NCBI GenBank assembly: GCA_039105265.1
Contig: JAPFFF010000001.1
Span: 4,092,001-4,156,000 of the forward strand
Direction of reading: 5' to 3'
Length of the DNA stretch: 64,000 nucleotides
Origin: Tritrichomonas musculus
Taxonomy: Eukaryota > Parabasalia > Tritrichomonadida > Tritrichomonadidae
Both the position numbers and the translations under genes were made by a program. Of this stretch, positions 11,167 through 20,590 are shown one piece after another. Under the pieces are notes generated by a model. It saw nothing but the letters and a program-made list of their open reading frames with translations. It ran no database searches and was not told where the DNA came from. Positions within the stretch are counted from its first letter, which is position 1; each line of letters starts with the position of its first letter.

Positions 11167-11743
11167 ATGGCAAACCGACGCATTGCTGGTAAAACAAATG
11201 ATTCATTTGAAGTATGGATGAAAAATCTTACTGGCACTATTAAAACATGGGATTATAAACAAGCCCAATGGGACTCTGGTAAAATCAAGACTAAATATGA
11301 TAAAGAGTTCAATAAAGCAGTCACTGCTTATCAATCTGTTGGCTTATCTAAACCCAAAGTCAGCACCAAACTTAATTCAAGAGGATTATGGAGTTCAATC
11401 TTTTCAAAAATATGGCAATTAGCACTCTTTAATATGTTTGGAGTATAACGTTGGACTTGGATATACAGAAGAAAAGAAAGGACGATTTGTACAATTAGCA
11501 CGGGAAATATTGGAAAATAAAGCAACTAAAGAAGAAAAGAAACAATTACGAGAACACTTTGGTTTAAATATTGATAAACATATTAATTTGAATGTTGGTG
11601 GAAATTACATTGAAGTTAAAAATTTGTATAAATCATTGTATAAAGATTATCGTGACAAAACATATATTAAATCAAGATCTGATGAAAAACTAGCTAATGT
11701 TGAATCTGATGATGACGATGATGAAGCTGAAGATGAAGCATAA
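11167..11743 (+). pseudogene. Small Polinton gene region, probably broken
   Basis: The region has an ATG-started open segment (MANRRIAGKTNDSF) and a second open segment ending in an acidic tail (DDDDDEAEDEA) that has no start codon of its own. It looks like a damaged small gene with about one break. I do not recognise the family. Confidence 0.45.
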
Positions 11744-11761
11744 AAAAATATTTAATCTGTT

Positions 11762-12958
11762 TTATTTTTTTGGTAATCTGAAAGTAGATATATGTGTTTT
11801 TGGTTTGTTTTCTGACTTACTCTCATTAATCTTTGGTAAGTTTCCATTGGTTGCATGATTTGTTTCACTGGTTAAAGATGATTTTTTTGGCTCTGCATTG
11901 AAATTAAAATTAGTACCTGTTGGCATATTAAATGTTGTGGGTTGAAAGTAATTCATTGGACTAAAGTTATTAGGATTTTGTTGTACTGAGCTTTGAGGTT
12001 TCATCCATGTATTTGAGGTCAACGAAGTTGCCCGAGGCTCTGCCGTATCCGATACATTGCTGAAAATAGAGCTCGGTAATGTCTCAACATCTGGTTTCAT
12101 TGTAGTCGTGCTCTCAATTTCTTTATCCAAATCCTGTAACATAGATGGAACTGGAGGATATATTTTTTTAGGTCTTATTTCATCATAATCATATCTCTTA
12201 TTGATATCGACATTACTTGTTTCATATTTACCATCATTATCATTTTTTGAAATATCCATTAATGGTTCAAGGCTTTCAGGAGTTTCATTAAAATGAACTT
12301 TTAATAATGGACTTACATAATTAGATTTAAATACACTAATAACAGGAAAATGGTAATGCCAATTTTGAAATTCATATTTAAATTTGTTTAAATCAGCTTC
12401 CTCATTCAAATTTCGTAATTCAACACGATTCCATTCATTCATAAAAGTTTCAGGTTTGAAACAAAGAAATATGTGTAACGGAAGTGGTTTGATTTTTCTA
12501 TTTACATCTCCTTCGGAATCTAATTCAAAACAGAAATTATTTGTTTCTTTAATAGCATATTTATATCCACAATCTTCCATTAATACAATATATGATTTAT
12601 TTAGTTCATCAAACCATCTTTCAACAAATTTAATATCTGTATTTCCAATTTTAGAACCAATTTCAATAGAAATGACAAATTTTCTTTTTAAATAAGGACG
12701 TTTATTATCTAAGATGTTCATTTTTGTATTCATATCAACTTTCTTAGGTAAATTTAACAATATATTATCACCTTCCATAAAAACAAATAAATCTTGATAA
12801 TTACTACTCAAATAGAAGTAAACTTTCTTATCTTTTTTATCAATATATGAATATAATGTGTGAGTTCTATCTAGAATAATAGCATCCTTATCAATTAAAT
12901 TAGATTCTTGTTCTGCTGTTAATACTTCTTTATTTTCATCCTTTGTTTTACGTATCAT
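11762..12958 (-). CDS. Unknown Polinton protein, 398 residues
   Basis: I do not recognise it. The first 220 residues look like a folded, beta-containing domain (YSYIDKKDKKVYFYL; FVISIEIGS; YIVLMEDCGYKYAI). The C-terminal 170 residues are Ser/Thr/Pro/Asn-rich and probably disordered, ending in a short basic segment (ISTFRLPKK). The ATG at 12958 begins MIRKTKDEN. It is convergent with the small gene region ending at 11743 and lies 69 bp from the next minus-strand gene. A triple hairpin interrupts the low-complexity part at 12020-12055. A structural or core protein is possible by position. Confidence 0.6.
   Translation of the reverse strand: MIRKTKDENKEVLTAEQESNLIDKDAIILDRTHTLYSYIDKKDKKVYFYLSSNYQDLFVFMEGDNILLNLPKKVDMNTKMNILDNKRPYLKRKFVISIEIGSKIGNTDIKFVERWFDELNKSYIVLMEDCGYKYAIKETNNFCFELDSEGDVNRKIKPLPLHIFLCFKPETFMNEWNRVELRNLNEEADLNKFKYEFQNWHYHFPVISVFKSNYVSPLLKVHFNETPESLEPLMDISKNDNDGKYETSNVDINKRYDYDEIRPKKIYPPVPSMLQDLDKEIESTTTMKPDVETLPSSIFSNVSDTAEPRATSLTSNTWMKPQSSVQQNPNNFSPMNYFQPTTFNMPTGTNFNFNAEPKKSSLTSETNHATNGNLPKINESKSENKPKTHISTFRLPKK
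12020..12055. repeat. Triple hairpin with 3-nt loops inside a gene
   Basis: Three adjacent perfect hairpins: CAAC-GAA-GTTG (12020-12030), GGC-TCT-GCC (12036-12044) and GTAT-CCG-ATAC (12045-12055). All have 3-nt loops and the patch is GC-rich against its surroundings. Individually the stems are short, so it is the clustering that matters. Confidence 0.5.
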
Positions 12959-13027
12959 TTTTCATTTGGAACCAAAATAATAAGGCCTAAATGGCTATTT
13001 GGTGCCTGGCAAACAAAAAAAACCTAT

Positions 13028-13405
13028 TTAAAAGATTAATAGGCAACTCATTACAAAAGCAGATGGTTCAATTGAGTACCTATATAAATCTGTGAACCAA
13101 ATTTTAAAATTACGTTCATGACCAAAGAACTCATATTTACGATATTTGGTTTGACGTCTGTTTGCCAACATAATGAATGAGTCACAATAAGCATCTATTT
13201 GAACAATATCAGAGTGTACCATCAAATCACCAACAAGAGTATCCTTAACAATGGCTCCAACATACTGTACAACAATATATTTCTTGTTTCGACTTGATAC
13301 AAATTCACTTGGTAAAGTAAATTCTTTATCTTGAGTGTGAAAATAGCGTTTTGTAATTGGTTGCTTCATTGAGTAAACATCTTTTTTTATCTCATTTGTC
13401 AACAT
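13028..13405 (-). CDS. Unknown 125-residue Polinton protein, possibly minor capsid
   Basis: A compact protein starting at the ATG reading MLTNEIKKDV. It looks beta-rich (KYIVVQYVGAIV; LVGDLMVHSDIVQIDAYC) with many aromatic residues toward the end. A single jelly-roll minor capsid or penton-like protein is conceivable at this size and place next to integrase and capsid genes, but I see no diagnostic motif. It lies between the 398-residue gene and the integrase on the same strand. Confidence 0.5.
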   Translation of the reverse strand: MLTNEIKKDVYSMKQPITKRYFHTQDKEFTLPSEFVSSRNKKYIVVQYVGAIVKDTLVGDLMVHSDIVQIDAYCDSFIMLANRRQTKYRKYEFFGHERNFKIWFTDLYRYSIEPSAFVMSCLLIF

Positions 13406-13429
13406 TTTTCGGGACGAAAAAACTCGAGC

Positions 13430-14785
13430 TCACTCATGAGCGAGATTTAATATGAAATACTGTTTATAATCATCGTTCAAGTCTTCAATAGAATCACAAA
13501 CAAATTTTGTATAAATAATTGGAACTTCAATTTCATTTTTTTCAACATCAGTTTGAGCTTTACGTCCTCGTTCAGGTTGTTCGTATGAGACTAAACCATC
13601 CTTTGTTTTACTGAATGTGTGATATTGATTTAACAATCTACATTTAACATTACCGTTTTGATAACAAATGAATTCAGCTATATCATTAAATACACGACGT
13701 CGTTTTTCATGCTTTTTTTGGGTCTTACCTCTGTCAAGATGTATCAAAATTATGTTACCACGTTTGTAATTAAGCAAGCCTTTCAATTTCTGTTTTTCAT
13801 TTATCTTTCTCAATTTCATTTTCATCATTCGAATATATCTCCATTCCAAATCAACATTGTTTTGAACTTGAACTGGAGAATAATAAATCCATTTAGTTGG
13901 AGGAACTAAACCAGAACCTTGATATTCAGATAATTCATCTTCATTATAATCATAATTCCGAAATCTCAATGAATTGTGAGGAGTGTTATTATAGAAGTTC
14001 ACCATTTGTCTCATGAGATTATAATCAGCAATTCTTCTTTCATCTAATCCAAAAGCATTTCTAAGAGTTCTAATTACAGAATCAACATTTTTATGAGCGA
14101 GAGCGTAAGGGGAAGAATTAATTACAAATTTGATTATATAATAATCATTTAACCCTTCTGTATTATAATCAGCGTATGAACCATCATCTTCAGATATATA
14201 TTCATTTATAGTCTTAAGAGTTTCAATATTATGGTCAACAACAATTTCATCAAAATATACCTTTTTCAAAACAGAATTACTATTATAAAAATTAATTAAT
14301 TCATCAAGATTTGTTAATAATCTCTGTTCACCATCATCATATTTCAACATGATAAATCGATTAGGAATTTTATTGGGGTCACTAATTCTTCCAGCAAGAC
14401 TTATGAAAGTTTTTTCACCATCACATTTAATCGTTTTGAATTCAAATTTTGGATGCTTTTCAACTATTTTTCGTAAGCCCTTTTCAACATCATCTCTTGA
14501 TTTACTCTTAATTGGTTCAACAATCAGATATCGAGTATTCACATTTATCAAAACAAGGTAACCTTGTTCTTTTTCAATAGGCTGTTCAGGATTACTAAAA
14601 TAATTCACAAACATTAAATCGGCTTCCCAACATCCTGGTTCATTTGAGAAATTTGGGTTTGACATTTTTTTGCATGCTTTGAGTTTGAAATCAGGTATGA
14701 AAGGTTCTGTTTTAATGTTATTCTTGAAAACAGGTTGTAAATCAGATTCAACAAATTTGTATTTCGATTTGAATGGATATTTCAA
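13430..14785 (-). CDS. Polinton integrase (retroviral-type, DDE)
   Basis: The roughly 450-codon frame encodes a retroviral-type integrase as carried by Polintons. The catalytic core begins with CWEADLMFVNYF (first Asp), continues with the second Asp in TIKCDGEKTF, and later has the NFYNNTPHNSLRF segment typical of the C-terminal side of such cores. The end (FNDIAEFICYQNGNVKCRLL) has the look of a chromodomain-like or SH3-like tail. The family inserts the element into host DNA with short target duplications. The exact start is uncertain; the first in-frame ATG is near residue 41 of the open frame, just before the core. It is flanked by unknown small genes and the capsid region. Confidence 0.8.
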   Translation of the reverse strand: MKYPFKSKYKFVESDLQPVFKNNIKTEPFIPDFKLKACKKMSNPNFSNEPGCWEADLMFVNYFSNPEQPIEKEQGYLVLINVNTRYLIVEPIKSKSRDDVEKGLRKIVEKHPKFEFKTIKCDGEKTFISLAGRISDPNKIPNRFIMLKYDDGEQRLLTNLDELINFYNSNSVLKKVYFDEIVVDHNIETLKTINEYISEDDGSYADYNTEGLNDYYIIKFVINSSPYALAHKNVDSVIRTLRNAFGLDERRIADYNLMRQMVNFYNNTPHNSLRFRNYDYNEDELSEYQGSGLVPPTKWIYYSPVQVQNNVDLEWRYIRMMKMKLRKINEKQKLKGLLNYKRGNIILIHLDRGKTQKKHEKRRRVFNDIAEFICYQNGNVKCRLLNQYHTFSKTKDGLVSYEQPERGRKAQTDVEKNEIEVPIIYTKFVCDSIEDLNDDYKQYFILNLAHE

Positions 14786-14912
14786 TAACGAAGGATATTC
14801 TTTATCATAAATTCTGAGAGATTTAGTTTTGGACCTTTAATACTTAAATGAGATTGACAAACGAAGTGCAAAAAAATATCTCAAATCAAATCTCAAATCA
14901 AATCATACAATT

Positions 14913-16883
14913 TTATGCATTTACTTGTGAACCAGCTGGGGATTCATCATCAATATATTCTAAACCATTCAAACTTAATTTGAAATAGGTATCTCTTGTG
15001 AGCCATAATTGTGTTGGGGGTGGATGTACAGTACCTTCTTCATTAACATTATAGTAAGTATCATTTGGTCCTGTATATATTGGTTGACCATTTACTTAAA
15101 CCTGAATGTTACCAAATACACCATCCAAACCATCATAACAATAACCAGCGGATGAACGTTCAGTTTGAATAATGAAAACAAAGCTAGAAGCATCACTTAA
15201 AGTATTCTTGTAGCGAACTCCATTTGCATCATTCTTTGGCATAGTCATTGAGTCCTCAAATTCTTTAGTGCATTGTAATGTGATTGCATCAAGGTCTCCA
15301 GCGGTTAATTGATTCTCAAAGAGTCTTGCACCAATTGTTGAAACATTTTCATCTGGGAAGTTCTTTCCGCCAATATTGAGATAACAATTTTGAAATACTG
15401 GATTTTCGAAAACAGTGAGGTCATTATGATGCTTTGGAAACATAATTGACATTGTTGTAACATTAATTAATGGAATATTCAATGTTGATTTAATTCCATT
15501 TGCAGCAGGAGCAATTGGGAATGAATGGTAATCAACTTTCTGAGATGGGATTATAATTCCTTCACGGAGAATATTTTCAATTCCTCTGCGAGTAGATTCA
15601 CAGACACCATAACCTTGCATATTTGATTTATATAATGTGATTGTCATTCTGTTTATAGTTAATGTGGCTTTCTGTGATGAATATGTTTCGTTGTGAAGTT
15701 GTGATTTAGCATCATGAATTGATTGAAGTGTCTGCTTAGCAGAAACAACTGGGGTTTTAACAATTTGCCAAGCATAATATCTTCCATTCTTGTCAGAATG
15801 ATTTAATGGAGGTAATGTTACAGCAGGATTATGAACACAAATTTCTTCATCAGTTGCACCTGGTTGGTCCAAATTCTTCAAATTCTTCCTTTGTGTAACT
15901 GAAATTGAATTCCAAATCAGTAAGAATATCAGAATAACCTGTTCCATCATCTTCATCCCATTGTTCACCAATTCGATATTGAATCTTGTATTTAACAGGT
16001 GTTGGAGTTGGTTCAGGAGATGGAGTTCCAGGTCCTAGTATAATAGCTTCATTACCAATTTGTGTAAATTGATGTTTCAAATGACCACGAGCTTTAATTT
16101 CTTTTAATCGTTCTAATTCAGCAGATGTAACAGAATCATTATCTTCAAGATAAGCCTTTGTTTCAGCAACAGTATAAGGGTCAATTGCTGCCCAAACTAA
16201 TCCTGCAGGAGTTACTTGGAAACGAATTGATAAATCACCGATGATTCCATTTAGGAATAAATCGAAAGCTTGAAGGGCAAGTAAATCATCAAATGGAACG
16301 TTCAAATCAAATTCAACTTGTGATTTACCATTAGATTTGAATGAATTTAGGTTAACATAAGTACCTGCAACAGTTTGTGAATAATTTGAAACGTTTTCCC
16401 AAAGTGAATGAACAAATCGTCTTCGCTTTTTTTCAGTTTCTGGTTTCACAGCAGAGTATAAAAATCCTTCTCGAACACATTCGTTTTGCTGATATCCAAC
16501 ATTTACATTATTATGAAGAATTTCTAAACGGTCGAATAATTGATTTGAAGATTTAAGTCCGACGAATAATTTGTAGAAGTTATTTGGGTCATCAATTTGT
16601 TGTAATTAGCTAAATCAGTATTCAATTGTAAATCCAATTTGACATGAAATGTTAAGAATCCTTTATCAACATCAGAAATGAAATGGTCTGGATGCGTTAA
16701 ACTGATTTGAGAATATTGTCCTTGATGAAATGGTGCAGGTTGGTCATGACAATCAAAAGTTCTGAATGAAAATGAGCGAGTTACATCATTAGTATTAATC
16801 ATTTCACGCATCTTATTAAATGTATCAAGAACGTTCCCCGCTTCAATTTTGTAATTATGTGCTCTTTCGTTGCGATACAACAT
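14913..16883 (-). pseudogene. Capsid-like gene region of the Polinton, broken
   Basis: Several open segments on the minus strand read like a double jelly-roll major capsid protein. Features are SQVEFDLNVPFDDLL, a recurring hydrophobic-beta pattern, and a segment with FQNCYLNIGGKNFPDENVST that resembles the late beta-strand region of NCLDV/virophage/Polinton capsids. The total span of about 650 codons fits the family. The gene is broken, with about three breaks. The capsid call rests on pattern and position between integrase and ATPase, not on a search. Confidence 0.6.
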
Positions 16884-16924
16884 TTGATAAACAAAAAAAG
16901 TACTATTATAGGTCTTTTTTCATA

Positions 16925-17200
16925 ATGAAAACAATGGGTATCGGAATCTTCAAAAAAATGAAAAACGCTTTTAAATCTGTAGGTAATAAAATAAAGAATG
17001 TTGCAACTAAGGTTGGTAAAGCACTTCCCAAAGTTGTCGAAGTTGGTAAAAGAGTAACTAATGCTGTAAAACCTGTTTTGGGTGAAATACCTCTTATTGG
17101 TGATGCTGTTAGAGCAATTGATACAGGATTAAATTTTGCTGACAAAGGTCTTAAAATTGGTAAAAGTTTAAATTGTTTTTTTTATTCTAAATGGATTTGA
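16925..17200 (+). CDS. Small basic amphipathic Polinton protein
   Basis: The ATG at 16925 gives a 91-residue, strongly basic protein (MKTMGIGIFKKMKNAFKSVG) with repeated Lys/Val/Gly amphipathic helices, then a GEIPLIGDAVRAIDTG segment and a short hydrophobic end. Its size, charge and amphipathic N-terminus recall small membrane-active or DNA-condensing virion proteins such as adenovirus pVI or pX, but I see no sequence match, so this is analogy. It overlaps the next gene by 10 bp in another frame and is divergent from the capsid-like region. Confidence 0.55.
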   Translation: MKTMGIGIFKKMKNAFKSVGNKIKNVATKVGKALPKVVEVGKRVTNAVKPVLGEIPLIGDAVRAIDTGLNFADKGLKIGKSLNCFFYSKWI

Positions 17201-17652
17201 AAGTAATTAATGAAATAACTACTGAAATAAAGAATTTTAAATCAATTGAGGAGTTCAATCTATACTATCAGAAACACAAAGATGACATGAACAACCAGAC
17301 AACTCAATATCTAAACCGGGTTTACAAAATTGTTACACCAGATGGTGTTGAATACAGAATCACAAAAAAGAATTGTCAAAAAGAAGGTACAAAACGAGTT
17401 GGGGGAGATATATTTTTAAAGAAAGTTGTCAAAACTAATGAATTGAAAGAACTTGAACAAGATGTTATTAAAGCAGATATTGAGAATCTCAAAAGTATGT
17501 TCTCACAAAATTTGTCAACATTTGATAACGAGATTAAAGATTTGAAACAAAGCTATGAACTTAAATTCACAACATTAGATAAAAAAATTGCTGAATTAAC
17601 CAATACTGTAAATCAGATTGCCAAATATATTAACCAACAAATGTTGGATTAG
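17191..17652 (+). CDS. Unknown 153-residue Polinton protein with coiled-coil tail
   Basis: The first 90 residues are charged and probably folded (RVYKIVTPDGVEYRITKKN). The last 60 form a clear heptad coiled coil (LKSMFSQNLSTFDNEIKDLK and on to VNQIAKYINQQM), suggesting an oligomer. It overlaps the preceding small basic protein by 10 bp, so the two are probably translated from neighbouring or shared transcripts. A GC-rich three-arm fold follows directly after its stop codon. Confidence 0.6.
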   Translation: MDLKVINEITTEIKNFKSIEEFNLYYQKHKDDMNNQTTQYLNRVYKIVTPDGVEYRITKKNCQKEGTKRVGGDIFLKKVVKTNELKELEQDVIKADIENLKSMFSQNLSTFDNEIKDLKQSYELKFTTLDKKIAELTNTVNQIAKYINQQMLD

Positions 17653-17660
17653 ATTTCGCA

Positions 17661-17702
17661 GCTTGCTCATCGCCTTTGGCGCCGGGCACAGAGTGCTCAA
17701 GC
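17661..17702 (+). repeat. Three-arm fold: two hairpins closed by an outer stem
   Basis: An outer stem GCTTG (17661-17665) pairs with CAAGC (17698-17702) and encloses CGCC-TTT-GGCG (17671-17681) and GCAC-AGA-GTGC (17686-17696), separated by CCGG. The 42-nt island is GC-rich in AT-rich DNA and starts 8 bp after a stop codon. It is the cleanest member of the double-hairpin family in the Polinton and is similar in sequence to the single hairpin at 10322-10338. Confidence 0.6.
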
Positions 17703-17717
17703 TAAAATATAAATATT

Positions 17718-17951
17718 TTAGATTTTGTCACATCGAGGGACAACTGAATGATTTAATGAATAAGTGTGAAAATTCAATTTTTTTGTTGTTGATACTTGAG
17801 GTTCATGTTGAATACTTCCTTTATCCTCATATTTCTTAACAGTTGGTGCAGAATTAATTCTGGTACGTTCTTTTTGCATTTTAAGTTGTAATCTATCGTA
17901 GTGATTCATTCTTTTATCATCGTGAATGGTTCGTTTTTGTTCAAAGGACAT
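17718..17951 (-). CDS. Possible small Polinton protein, 77 residues
   Basis: An ATG-started frame (MSFEQKRTIHDDKRMN) encoding a basic, helical then low-complexity protein. It lies on the minus strand between two plus-strand genes and its start is 15 bp from the divergent 17967 start. No family is recognised. The coherent charged composition and the divergent arrangement argue for a gene; the small size leaves doubt. Confidence 0.4.
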   Translation of the reverse strand: MSFEQKRTIHDDKRMNHYDRLQLKMQKERTRINSAPTVKKYEDKGSIQHEPQVSTTKKLNFHTYSLNHSVVPRCDKI

Positions 17952-17966
17952 TTTTGCTTCGATTAA

Positions 17967-18197
17967 ATGTCTGAATTAAACGAATATAAGAAGGAGATTC
18001 CTGAACTTAAACGTATCAAACGAACCCTCAAAGAAAAATGTTATGATTACAAGCAACATCTAAATAATGTCAAATCTGGAATGCTTGGTTCCAGTGGGCT
18101 TGCTGTTCGTGAATCATTAATTGAAGATATTAATTCATTAAAGGAAAAAGTAAAAAAATTGGAAAACGAATTGAATGAATTAGCTAACAAGGATTGA
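17967..18197 (+). CDS. Small coiled-coil Polinton protein, 76 residues
   Basis: A short helical protein (MSELNEYKKEIPELKRIK) with a leucine-rich heptad pattern in the C-terminal half (LIEDINSLKEKVKKLENELN), so it probably forms a coiled-coil oligomer. The ATG at 17967 is divergent from the 17718-17951 gene and it lies 33 bp upstream of the 18231 gene on the same strand. Family and function are not recognised. Confidence 0.55.
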   Translation: MSELNEYKKEIPELKRIKRTLKEKCYDYKQHLNNVKSGMLGSSGLAVRESLIEDINSLKEKVKKLENELNELANKD

Positions 18198-18230
18198 GTA
18201 ATCTACGAATAAAGGTTTTTTTGGTTGAAA

Positions 18231-18914
18231 ATGTCACTTAACAAAGCAAGAATATTAAGTTCTGAAAATGATGCTTCTGTAAAACAGGAACAGAATACAA
18301 ATGTTGAAATCAAAATCAAACCTCAAAGGTCACAACCAATTCCTCAACCTGTTTATTACCCAAACGTTCACCAAAGCTGCGGGCTCTCGCAGCCTCCGAC
18401 AAGCGGAGGAATGAATCCACAATCTAGGGATGTAAATTTTACTATACAGGAGGAGAGTTCTCAATATCAATTTCAACCTCCAACAAACAACATTACCAGA
18501 GAGTCGTCAGACAAGCTGCCTCCCGCTGCGCTGCGTGGAATTGCCGATTTGGGAAACCACATAGTGGCTGAGGGCGAAGCCCGAAATGAGATTGAAGACT
18601 TAACTGTCAAGAACAAATTTTTAGAAACACTTCTTTCAATTTATGAATTGAATCCACTTCGTGTAAATAATTACTTGGTTTGTCACTCAAATTCATTGAT
18701 GGAATTAATTAAAATACTAACACATGCTGATAAAGTTGAACTTATTATTGATGAAGATTCTGGTTGTAATGGATGTGTTTCCAAAAACAAATATTTAGAA
18801 ATTCAACGAATTCTTGTCACAAAAGATGGTAAATCAAATGATTTGAAATATGGTTACAATGATGTTTATGCACAACTTGTTAGATATGGAATTTCACTTA
18901 AATTATGTGTTTAA
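18231..18914 (+). CDS. Unknown 227-residue Polinton protein with hairpin-rich coding DNA
   Basis: I start at the ATG reading MSLNKARILS. The N-terminal 100 residues are Gln/Pro/Asn/Ser-rich and probably disordered. The C-terminal half looks folded and includes a CNGC pair (DSGCNGCVSKNKYL). Two GC-rich hairpin clusters lie inside the coding DNA (18376-18409 and 18557-18582) and add residues such as LPPAALRG whose codons are unlike the rest of the gene, as if short GC-rich segments had been inserted without breaking the frame. Family not recognised. Confidence 0.55.
   Translation: MSLNKARILSSENDASVKQEQNTNVEIKIKPQRSQPIPQPVYYPNVHQSCGLSQPPTSGGMNPQSRDVNFTIQEESSQYQFQPPTNNITRESSDKLPPAALRGIADLGNHIVAEGEARNEIEDLTVKNKFLETLLSIYELNPLRVNNYLVCHSNSLMELIKILTHADKVELIIDEDSGCNGCVSKNKYLEIQRILVTKDGKSNDLKYGYNDVYAQLVRYGISLKLCV
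18376..18409. repeat. Double hairpin inside a coding sequence
   Basis: GCTGCG-GGCTCT-CGCAGC (18376-18393) is followed at once by CTCCG-ACAAG-CGGAG (18394-18408), extended by a C:G pair. Both stems are perfect and GC-rich in AT-rich coding DNA. The loops here are 6 and 5 nt. Confidence 0.55.
18557..18582. repeat. Double hairpin inside a coding sequence
   Basis: CCAC-ATA-GTGG (18557-18567) and GGGC-GAA-GCCC (18572-18582), separated by CTGA. Both have 3-nt loops and lie in the same gene as the 18376 pair. The stems are 4 bp, so this is weaker alone than as part of the family. Confidence 0.5.
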
Positions 18915-18924
18915 AATTATTCAA

Positions 18925-19056
18925 ATGATTTCTGAAATTCTTTTGGGAACTATTTTGCTTGTTCATGTTATTGAATTATGTGTTTTGATATCACTTTTCA
19001 AAGAAGATGACCCCCCAAAACTCACAGAGGAGATGCGCTCGAAGCTTTACTCATAA
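18925..19056 (+). CDS. Possible 43-residue single-pass membrane protein
   Basis: An ATG-started frame (MISEILLGTILLVHVIEL) with one clear hydrophobic helix followed by a charged tail (FKEDDPPKLTEEMRSKLYS). It starts 10 bp after the preceding stop. Between it and the ATPase gene (19057-19243) there is acidic, coding-like sequence without a usable start, perhaps a remnant. Small membrane proteins are common in Polintons and related viruses, but the family is not recognised. Confidence 0.35.
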   Translation: MISEILLGTILLVHVIELCVLISLFKEDDPPKLTEEMRSKLYS

Positions 19057-19243
19057 TAAATATTAAAACCCAGCAAATTTGATTACAAAACAATATTTTT
19101 TTCAGATACTTCTGACTATGATGATGACATAGATTTTGAACATTACGAAGAACATCAGATGATAAAACCTATTATCAACAATAAAGCGTTTGATATTGAT
19201 TTTGAAATGAATCGAGCGTACAAAAAAAAATGAATCAAAAATA

Positions 19244-20059
19244 ATGTCAGAATCAATTCGTCCAATTGGTCCTGGAATCAATGCTAATTATAATTCTCTA
19301 AACATTATTGTTGGCGCTCAGGGTAAAGGTAAATCTCATATTGTATTAAGAGATATAATTCAAATATCTCGATTGAAGGAGTCAAATGTACATCAAATTG
19401 TGTATATTAGCAAGAATGGAGTTATAAATGATTCTACATTTGAAGCTCAACGCGAATTGATAAATTTACCTGTGAAAGTTGTTTCCGACACAAATGCAGA
19501 AAATTATTTGAAAGAATTGGATTTATGGAAAGAATTATATATTAAATATTCCAGCACAAGTAGGATTACAATTGATGATAAAAAATTACAGAAAATGTTT
19601 CAATTCCTTAATATTAACAAACTTGGTAAACCAAATGTGCCATTAAATACAATAATTCTGTGTGAAGACTTCATTAAATCTAAGTTGTTAAAATCTGCTT
19701 ACTTCACAAATTATATAACTCAATTACGACACAAACATTCAATCGTTTATGTTAACGTTCAATTCTTCAAAGCGATTCCAACAGATTATAAGAACAATTG
19801 TACTTCATTCTTTATTTTCAATGGATTCTCAAGGCAGAAGTTAAATTACATATATCAACAAGTTGTTATGCCAGTTGAATTTGAAGATTTGTGGAGACAA
19901 TATAATCGAATGAAGAATCATGATTTTGTTTTGGCGAATACACGTGAAGGAAGTATTGAATTTATAAGATTCAACCAGAAAGTACAAAAAAAATATTTTT
20001 TTTTAATATACTCTGCTACGCCCGCTAGGATAATAAACACAAATATAAAACGCTGTTAA
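19244..20059 (+). CDS. Polinton genome-packaging ATPase (A32/FtsK-HerA type)
   Basis: A 271-residue P-loop ATPase. Walker A is GAQGKGKSH at about residues 24-32, after the hydrophobic strand LNIIV. Walker B is NTIILCEDF near residue 147. Between and after these lie YITQLRHKHSIVYVNVQ, matching the arginine and sensor side of A32-like packaging ATPases. In Polintons, virophages and NCLDV this motor pumps DNA into the capsid. Length is normal for the family (250-280). It lies close to the capsid-like region, as expected. The frame is open throughout; whether it is expressed is unknown. Confidence 0.82.
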   Translation: MSESIRPIGPGINANYNSLNIIVGAQGKGKSHIVLRDIIQISRLKESNVHQIVYISKNGVINDSTFEAQRELINLPVKVVSDTNAENYLKELDLWKELYIKYSSTSRITIDDKKLQKMFQFLNINKLGKPNVPLNTIILCEDFIKSKLLKSAYFTNYITQLRHKHSIVYVNVQFFKAIPTDYKNNCTSFFIFNGFSRQKLNYIYQQVVMPVEFEDLWRQYNRMKNHDFVLANTREGSIEFIRFNQKVQKKYFFLIYSATPARIINTNIKRC

Positions 20060-20080
20060 ATAGACAAAAAAATATTCAAT

Positions 20081-20542
20081 TTATTCATCAAGAACAATAT
20101 CTTGATGGTTTCCTTTAAATATTTGTGGTTCAGGTATTTCATATTTCTCGCGAAGTTTCAAAATCATTTCTTGATTTGATTTGTTAATTCGTTCAATTGA
20201 ATAATTGTAAAATGAATGTTCTTTAAATGTTTGAACATCTGTGTTACCATTAACAAATGTTTCAAAAGAATTTATGTTAATCCTTCGTCGGAGATTTGAT
20301 GTTAGAATTACGTGTTCAAGATTAAATTCTTTCAATTGATTTGGATATAAGCGTGTGATTTTTTTGTCAACGTTTGTTAATGAAATGTATAACACACGAA
20401 CAAGGTAAGTGCCTTTTCCGATATTAATTGGAAATCGTTCACAAAGTAATGTAAAATCACATTTTTGATATTCATCTGGATTTGGTAATAATGAGATTAA
20501 TGAATTGATGTATTCATATACTCGAAGGTTGGTTGTTGTCAT
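20081..20542 (-). CDS. Unknown 153-residue Polinton protein
   Basis: The ATG at 20542 begins MTTTNLRVYEYIN. The protein looks compact, with alternating beta and helix (YLVRVLYISLTN; LEHVILTSNLRRR). No family is recognised. Its 5' flank (TTTTTCTACTATAAA next to the ATG) is clearly related to that of the next minus-strand gene at 21091, and the first residues are alike (MTTTN and MTTNY), so the two share a duplicated promoter and leader. A hairpin pair lies 49-81 bp upstream of the ATG. Confidence 0.6.
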   Translation of the reverse strand: MTTTNLRVYEYINSLISLLPNPDEYQKCDFTLLCERFPINIGKGTYLVRVLYISLTNVDKKITRLYPNQLKEFNLEHVILTSNLRRRININSFETFVNGNTDVQTFKEHSFYNYSIERINKSNQEMILKLREKYEIPEPQIFKGNHQDIVLDE

Positions 20543-20590
20543 TTTATAGTAGAAAAAAATTTGAAATTAAATTTTAAAAATTGAAATTGA

